Part shown: one piece after another, positions 7,009 to 10,980 of the stretch
Layout of the letters: each line of letters begins with the position of its first letter
How positions within the stretch are numbered: position 1 is the stretch's first letter
DNA from: Candidatus Zixiibacteriota bacterium
GTDB taxonomy: Bacteria; Zixibacteria; MSB-5A5; GN15; FEB-12
Reading direction: 5' to 3'
Assembly (NCBI GenBank): GCA_030642845.1
Contig: DAOWMZ010000029.1
Span: 1-10,980 of the forward strand
Length of the DNA stretch: 10,980 nucleotides
Program-made: the position numbers and the translations under genes
The notes under the pieces: generated by a model
What the model was told of the DNA's origin: nothing
The model's database searches: none
Seen by the model: only the letters and a program-made list of their open reading frames with translations

Positions 7009-8994
7009 ATGTGTGGAATAGCGGGATATTTAGAATTAAAAGAGGCAAAAAGACCAGACCATCAACTTATTGGCAAAATGGTAAGTTCCATTCAGCATCG
7101 CGGCCCGGATGAATTTGGTGCCTATTTTGATAATTACTGTTCGATGGGACATGCTCGTCTTTCTATTATTGATCTTACTTCCGGATCACAACCTTTATCC
7201 AACGAAAATGCCAACCTCTGGATTGTCTATAATGGGGAAATATTTAATTATAAAGAATTGAGAATTGAGCTGGAACAAGCAGGGCATCAATTTCGAACAC
7301 AATCCGACACCGAAGTAATCATTCATGCTTTTGAGCAATGGGGTGAAGATTGCCTGAACCGCTTCAATGGACAGTTTTCATTTGCTATTTATAACAGAGA
7401 ATCGCATGAAATGTTTCTTGTTAGCGACAGGCTGGGGATTCGTCCGTTATATTTTGCCCTTCAAAATGACCGCCTCTATTTTGCATCGGAGATAAAAGCA
7501 ATCTTTTCAGATCCAACAATACCGCGTGAAATTGACTTACAGGGATTGGATCAGACCTTTACCTGGTGGACTACAGCCCCGCCTAAAACAATCTTCAACA
7601 ATATTCAGGAACTCGAAGCTGGACATTGCTTACTTGTTAAAAATGGCGAGATCCGAAATAGAAAATACTGGTCGTTAAATTATCCGGAAGAATTTGACCG
7701 AAACAGGTCGGGTGATTCATGGGCGGAGGAGCTGCATGAACTGCTGGTAGATTCGGTAAGGCTTCGCCTTAGAGCCGATGTCCCCGTTGGAGCTTATCTA
7801 TCCGGTGGATTAGATTCTTCGGCTACAACAGCTTTGATAAAAAACTTTACCAATACTCCGGTTGAGACATTTTCAATTGCTTTCCATGATAAAGCTTACG
7901 ATGAGTCTGAATACCAAATTCAGATGGCTGAATTTCTTGGGACTAATCATCATCAGATAAAATGCTCCTATCTTGATATTGCGGAAAATTTTCCCAAAGC
8001 AATCTGGCATACAGAACGCCCGATTCTCAGGACAGCCCCAACGCCTTTGATGATGCTCTCAGGATTAGTCAGAAAACATAATTTCAAAGTTGTTTTAACC
8101 GGCGAAGGTTCTGATGAAATTCTTGGGGGTTATGATATTTTTAAAGAGACGCTGATCAGAAAATTCTGGGCACGTAATCCGGAATCAAAATGGCGGCCGC
8201 TTCTGTTGAAAAAACTCTACCCTACCATGCCCCTTTCCGTTGCCAGAGCAAAATTTTATCTTGAGACTTTCTATAAAGCAGGATTAAGCAAAACCGATGA
8301 ATTCTATTTCTCGCATATCCCCCGCATAAATACAACTTCCAAAATTAAAGATTACTTCACTGATGATGTAAAAAAAGCTCTTAAGGATATAAATTCAATC
8401 GAAGCGTTCGGAAATAATCTTCCGGATAATTTCTATCACTGGCATCACCTTTTAAGAGCGCAATACATTGAAGCTAAATCATTATTATCCGGATATATTC
8501 TCTCATCTCAGGGTGACAGGATGTGCTCAGCTAATTCAGTTGAAGGCCGCTTTCCTTTTCTTGACCATCGATTAGTGGAGTTTGCCGCTGCAATCCCACC
8601 TATATATAAAATTCATGGTCTTAATGAAAAATTTACACTAAAAAAAGCAATGCAAAAAGAACTCCCGCCAGAAATTACCCGCAGAGTAAAACAGCCATAC
8701 ATGGCTCCTGATTCCAACAGTTTTGTCCAACCGGACTCACCAGCTTATTTGCAAAAAGTGCTATCAGAAAAAAGAATATCAAATGATGGAATTTTTAAAG
8801 CTGATTTTGTAAGCAAACTAAAAGATAAATGCCAGCGCCTTTCACATGCTCATTTGTCGTTTAAGGATAATATGTCATATATCGGGATTTTATCTACTCA
8901 GTTGCTGATTGATAAGTTTATTAATAATTTCCCGGATATAAAACCAAAGGATAAAAGCAATTTTAAAATCTGGATTGATTATTCAGCGAAATAA
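7009..8994 (+). CDS. asnB: Glutamine-hydrolysing asparagine synthetase-type amidotransferase
   Basis: A 661-residue cytoplasmic AsnB-family enzyme, which transfers ammonia from glutamine to an ATP-activated carboxylate. The N-terminal class II glutaminase domain is complete: nucleophile Cys2 (MCGIAGY), Arg50 (HARLSIIDL), NGEIFN at 75-80, SDTE at 99-102 and SDRLGIRPLYF near 139-149. The C-terminal ATP-pyrophosphatase domain (about 240-530) has the P-loop SGGLDSS at 265-271, GEGSDE at 365-370 and EGRFPFLDHR at 512-521. All key residues are present, so it should be active. The start is fixed by the need for Cys2, since the initiator Met is removed to expose it; no clear Shine-Dalgarno precedes it. 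It is longer than E. coli AsnB, in the range of the longer bacterial AsnB enzymes. A carrier protein follows 167 bp downstream, so the substrate may be a carrier-bound or secondary-metabolite acid instead of free aspartate. AsnB-family enzymes are known to do this (for example OxyD in oxytetracycline synthesis), and AsnB-like amidotransferases occur with carrier proteins in exosortase-associated clusters. The sequence alone does not settle the substrate. Confidence 0.93.
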   Translation: MCGIAGYLELKEAKRPDHQLIGKMVSSIQHRGPDEFGAYFDNYCSMGHARLSIIDLTSGSQPLSNENANLWIVYNGEIFNYKELRIELEQAGHQFRTQSDTEVIIHAFEQWGEDCLNRFNGQFSFAIYNRESHEMFLVSDRLGIRPLYFALQNDRLYFASEIKAIFSDPTIPREIDLQGLDQTFTWWTTAPPKTIFNNIQELEAGHCLLVKNGEIRNRKYWSLNYPEEFDRNRSGDSWAEELHELLVDSVRLRLRADVPVGAYLSGGLDSSATTALIKNFTNTPVETFSIAFHDKAYDESEYQIQMAEFLGTNHHQIKCSYLDIAENFPKAIWHTERPILRTAPTPLMMLSGLVRKHNFKVVLTGEGSDEILGGYDIFKETLIRKFWARNPESKWRPLLLKKLYPTMPLSVARAKFYLETFYKAGLSKTDEFYFSHIPRINTTSKIKDYFTDDVKKALKDINSIEAFGNNLPDNFYHWHHLLRAQYIEAKSLLSGYILSSQGDRMCSANSVEGRFPFLDHRLVEFAAAIPPIYKIHGLNEKFTLKKAMQKELPPEITRRVKQPYMAPDSNSFVQPDSPAYLQKVLSEKRISNDGIFKADFVSKLKDKCQRLSHAHLSFKDNMSYIGILSTQLLIDKFINNFPDIKPKDKSNFKIWIDYSAK

Positions 8995-9003
8995 GATTTA
9001 TTA

Positions 9004-9022
9004 AAAAATATTGATTATTTTT
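9004..9022 (+). terminator. Weak AT-only hairpin after asnB
   Basis: AAAAATA (9004-9010) pairs with TATTTTT (9016-9022) 9 nt past the asnB stop. Without GC pairs it would be a poor terminator, so read-through into the carrier-protein gene is plausible. The remaining 9023-9152 is AT-rich and otherwise featureless. Confidence 0.25.
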
Positions 9023-9152
9023 AAATTTTCAAAGATCTTTTATCATTGTAATGCTGTTATAAAATAAAAATATTGTCGATATAAATAATATAGTTATTGT
9101 AGCATATTACTAAATATGTGAAATTAATTATTAATTCTAATATTACTGATTT

Positions 9153-9157
9153 GGAGG
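9153..9157 (+). promoter_or_regulatory. Ribosome binding site deciding the TTG start of the carrier protein
   Basis: GGAGG lies 4 nt before the TTG at 9162. It is among the best Shine-Dalgarno sequences in the window and supports the non-ATG start. Confidence 0.7.
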
Positions 9158-9161
9158 AAAT

Positions 9162-9407
9162 TTGGATACCAGAACAGAACTCAGAGAGTTTATAGTAGAT
9201 AACTTTATGATGGGAATGAATCCGGAAGATTTGTCCGATAATGGTTCATTATTAGAATTAGGTATAATTGATTCAACAGGCGTGCTTGAGTTGATTGGTT
9301 TTCTGGAAGAAAAATATTCTATCCAGGTAGAGGACTCCGACTTAATTCCCGACAATCTTGATTCTTTGGATAATCTTGTCAACTACCTGAATAATAAAAA
9401 TCAATAA
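9162..9407 (+). CDS. Acyl/peptidyl carrier protein (phosphopantetheine-binding)
   Basis: An 81-residue acidic four-helix carrier protein of the PP-binding family. The attachment serine is Ser38 in LGIIDSTG (residues 33-40), the place and context expected for 4'-phosphopantetheine. The following helix, VLELIGFLEEKYSIQVED, matches carrier-protein helix II and the loop after it. The length is normal for a stand-alone carrier. Translation starts at TTG behind GGAGG. The first in-frame ATG (codon 16) would remove helix I, so TTG is preferred. It follows the AsnB-type amidotransferase with no ligase, ketosynthase or condensation gene adjacent, so it is unlikely to be the housekeeping fatty-acid ACP, which normally sits with fab genes. 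It probably presents an acid or amino acid to a partner enzyme, perhaps the neighbouring AsnB. A D-alanyl-carrier type (DltC-like) is an alternative, but no dlt neighbours are visible. Confidence 0.88.
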   Translation: MDTRTELREFIVDNFMMGMNPEDLSDNGSLLELGIIDSTGVLELIGFLEEKYSIQVEDSDLIPDNLDSLDNLVNYLNNKNQ

Positions 9408-9431
9408 ATTAATCCATCCGGAGATTAATTT
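9406..9431 (+). terminator. 9-bp hairpin overlapping the carrier-protein stop codon
   Basis: AAATTAATC (9406-9414) pairs perfectly with GATTAATTT (9423-9431), loop CATCCGGA, followed by CTTTC. It begins inside the stop codon of the carrier-protein gene and probably ends the asnB-carrier transcript. The stem is AT-rich, so strength is uncertain. Confidence 0.45.
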
Positions 9432-9597
9432 CTTTCAAAACAGAACCAAAACCGGCCGTTTTTGTTGATTTTACTGCATAAAACAGCTTCAATCATTTCA
9501 GCCTGATTATACTCTTATTGCTTGTATAGGGCGATAAAATTCCATAGAGTTCATGGAAGTAGTTAGTTGATTATTCATCTAGTACTGCAAATTAAAT

Positions 9598-9630
9598 TGT
9601 AGAAGAAACGAGGTTCCAGCTTTTTCTACA
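9598..9630 (+). repeat. Inverted repeat upstream of the small T9SS-type secreted protein gene
   Basis: TGTAGAA (9598-9604) pairs with TTCTACA (9624-9630), with extra AAA/TTT pairs if one G is bulged. It ends 31 nt before the ATG at 9662. TATAAT at 9638-9643 lies between the repeat and the gene but has no convincing -35. The repeat may be a regulator site or leader hairpin. A second, 6-bp repeat, TTCCAT/ATGGAA, is at 9540-9558. The rest of 9432-9597 shows nothing I recognise. Confidence 0.35.
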
Positions 9631-9661
9631 GAATTGATATAATTAAGTCGATAAAAGTATT

Positions 9662-10498
9662 ATGAAAAAGATTCTACCTTTCCTTATTGCTATATTTCTA
9701 ATCCTTTCTCATAGTGTACAAGCCGATGACTATCTGCACCCTTCGGGATATAATATAGTTAGCTCGTATTCTATCAATGATTCAGTGACTACATTCGGCG
9801 ATACTATTATCATAACCAGAACCATAACCAATAATGAATATTTCAATCTGAGCGGTCTGTTTCTCTCAGACCATATTCCCTCGATTTTTCAGATTATTGA
9901 CCAAACGGTTGAGATTGATGAATCACCGGTTGATTTCATTTTCTCCGGTGCTCAGAATGATATGATATATCCCGGTTACAGCACCTATCACTGGACTTTG
10001 GATTCTCCGGTTGATGGAGAGTTAGTCAATAACCTTTTACATTCCGGCGAAAATCTTACAATCCGGTATTGGGCTGTCAGCACTGATATTGGTAATTACA
10101 CCTTTCCCCTGCATTCTGCATGTTTTGTTGCTGATGGAGAAGGGTATTTTGTCATTTCCGATTCACTTGAAGTAAGAGTTGTGATTTCATCGGGAATTGA
10201 TGATGACCCGGAAACTAATAATCTGCTTCCTAATTTTATTATCTCAACTGCTTACCCTAATCCCTTTAATGCTGAAGTCAGAGTTCAGTACGAAGGAAAA
10301 GGTATCGGAGGACAACAAATGGAATTTGAGATTTATAATGTTCTGGGACAAAAAGTACACCATAAAACGGTAGCCCGTAGTTCTAATAAAGGAGAATTCC
10401 ACTGGAGAACTACCGGAGTATCTGGTTCCGGAATCTACTTTTATCAAATAAATACTGCAAGTGCCCGATGCGGGGGAAAGTTAGTCTTAGTTAAATAA
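9662..10498 (+). CDS. Small secreted protein with Ig-like core and T9SS-type C-terminal domain
   Basis: A 278-residue exported protein. The signal peptide is residues 1-21 (MKKILPFLIAIFLILSHSVQA, cleavage before DDYLHP). The core (about 30-175) is beta-rich and resembles bacterial Ig-like/DUF11-type repeats, with ITRTITNNEYFNLSGLFLSD and an acidic D-E-x-P turn. The final 86 residues are a sorting domain: AYPNPFNAEVRV near 198-209, EIYNVLGQKV at 223-232, GIYFYQI near 257-263 and the terminal KLVLVK. This is the same module type as in the S8 protease, but with YPNPFNA in place of YPNPFNPS. By family knowledge it should pass the outer membrane by type IX secretion. I see no catalytic motif, so a structural or adhesion role is inferred. 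The ATG at 9662 directly opens the signal peptide; there is no strong Shine-Dalgarno. The gene stands alone, with 254 bp before it and 144 bp after. Confidence 0.85.
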   Translation: MKKILPFLIAIFLILSHSVQADDYLHPSGYNIVSSYSINDSVTTFGDTIIITRTITNNEYFNLSGLFLSDHIPSIFQIIDQTVEIDESPVDFIFSGAQNDMIYPGYSTYHWTLDSPVDGELVNNLLHSGENLTIRYWAVSTDIGNYTFPLHSACFVADGEGYFVISDSLEVRVVISSGIDDDPETNNLLPNFIISTAYPNPFNAEVRVQYEGKGIGGQQMEFEIYNVLGQKVHHKTVARSSNKGEFHWRTTGVSGSGIYFYQINTASARCGGKLVLVK

Positions 10499-10584
10499 TA
10501 ATTATACGGGATATTATAATTGAATAATCCTTTAAGTATAAGATTATCACTGATTTTATATTCCGTCTGTTCGAAAAAAATAGT

Positions 10585-10612
10585 TTGAAATTTATTATTA
10601 ATTATATATTAT
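10585..10612 (+). promoter_or_regulatory. Predicted sigma70-like promoter for the DUF362-like gene
   Basis: TTGAAA (10585-10590), a 16-nt spacer and TATTAT (10607-10612), each one base off consensus, end 30 nt before the ATG at 10643. The tract is almost pure A and T, so this is weak evidence. Confidence 0.3.
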
Positions 10613-10642
10613 TCATTATAGAAACGAAAGCAGAAATCAATC

Positions 10643-10980
10643 ATGAATAATTCAAAGAACATCAATCGTCGAGAATTTATTAAGAAACTCGGTATACACT
10701 CTTCACAGATAATAATCGGTGGTTATGTTCTTGAATCATTGCTGTTTGATCCTCAAGAAGTTAAAGCCGACATCTCCTCCTATGTTTATGTAGCCAAGAA
10801 TGGATCGCCCGCTCAGAATGTTGCAAAAGTATTTGAAATGAAATTTGGTGGTATTGAGTATTTTATTGGTATCGACGATGTTGTCGTGATCAATCCCAAT
10901 GGACAGTGGATTAATCAAGGAGGCTCAAACTGCGCATGCTGTATGGGATTAATTGATTTAATCCTGAATCGCCCGGGGGG
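10643..10980 (+). CDS. Tat-exported DUF362-like protein, partial (runs off right edge)
   Basis: 112 codons are visible from the ATG at 10643 and the frame stays open at the right edge. The N-terminus carries a twin-arginine motif, NRREFIKKLG (Arg9-Arg10), followed by a hydrophobic stretch (about 17-35) and a possible cleavage site after VKA at residue 42. It is therefore predicted to be folded in the cytoplasm and exported by Tat, as typical for cofactor-bearing proteins. The mature start, YVYVAKNGSPAQNVAKVFE, then GGIEYFIGIDDVVVINPNG, fits the beginning of the DUF362 family (V-x-I-K-P-N core). A cluster Cys97-Ala-Cys99-Cys100 follows where I would expect a T/N-N-P type segment; it could bind metal or a cluster. 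Family assignment is from memory of the pattern and only the first part of the domain can be seen. No strong Shine-Dalgarno precedes the ATG. Confidence 0.75.
   Translation, partial: MNNSKNINRREFIKKLGIHSSQIIIGGYVLESLLFDPQEVKADISSYVYVAKNGSPAQNVAKVFEMKFGGIEYFIGIDDVVVINPNGQWINQGGSNCACCMGLIDLILNRPG

Noticed and set aside
10736..10918. Minus-strand frame over the DUF362-like gene
   Set aside because: Antisense to a Tat-signal-bearing frame with recognisable domain features.
1..10980. CRISPR arrays, tRNA/rRNA genes, insertion sequences, phage genes
   Set aside because: No regularly spaced repeats, no cloverleaf or rRNA-like stretches, and no transposase or phage protein motifs were seen on either strand.

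Overview
This AT-rich window most likely comes from an uncultured bacterium of the FCB group (Bacteroidetes/Marinimicrobia/Zixibacteria/Cloacimonadota-like lineages). The main reason is that two predicted secreted proteins end in a YPNPFN-type C-terminal domain, as carried by type IX secretion (T9SS) cargo. A von Willebrand A lipoprotein, an FG-GAP/VCBS-like propeller and a Tat-dependent DUF362-like protein fit the same picture. The exact phylum cannot be fixed from this sequence.

Left block, minus strand (1-6639). Reading in the direction of transcription, a VWA-domain lipoprotein gene (6639..5476) ends at a strong intrinsic terminator (5428-5452). A new promoter (5318-5345) then drives a 1230-residue subtilisin-family protease with a seven-motif FG-GAP-like tail and a T9SS sorting domain (5209..1517). 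The protease stop codon overlaps, as ATGA, the start of a secreted propeller-like protein (1520..1). That frame stays open to the left edge and carries a G8 tract.

The 369-bp divergent region (6640-7008) holds no gene. It contains two neighbouring inverted repeats in the lipoprotein leader, a good Shine-Dalgarno for the lipoprotein, and a plausible promoter for the rightward block.

Right block, plus strand (7009-10980). It begins with an AsnB-type glutamine-dependent amidotransferase (7009..8994). Next is a small acyl/peptidyl carrier protein that starts with TTG behind a clear GGAGG (9162..9407) and is followed at once by a 9-bp hairpin. Then come a small secreted protein with a T9SS-type C-terminal domain (9662..10498) and the start of a twin-arginine-exported DUF362-like protein that runs off the right edge (10643..).

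Most of the window is an envelope/secretion locus: a cell-surface protease, its translationally coupled partner, a lipoprotein, and other exported proteins. The AsnB-carrier-protein pair stands apart from this. No ligase, ketosynthase or condensation gene is beside it, and it is the most interesting metabolic lead: a possible stand-alone amidation module acting on a carrier-bound acid. No RNA genes, CRISPR arrays, insertion sequences or phage genes were seen.
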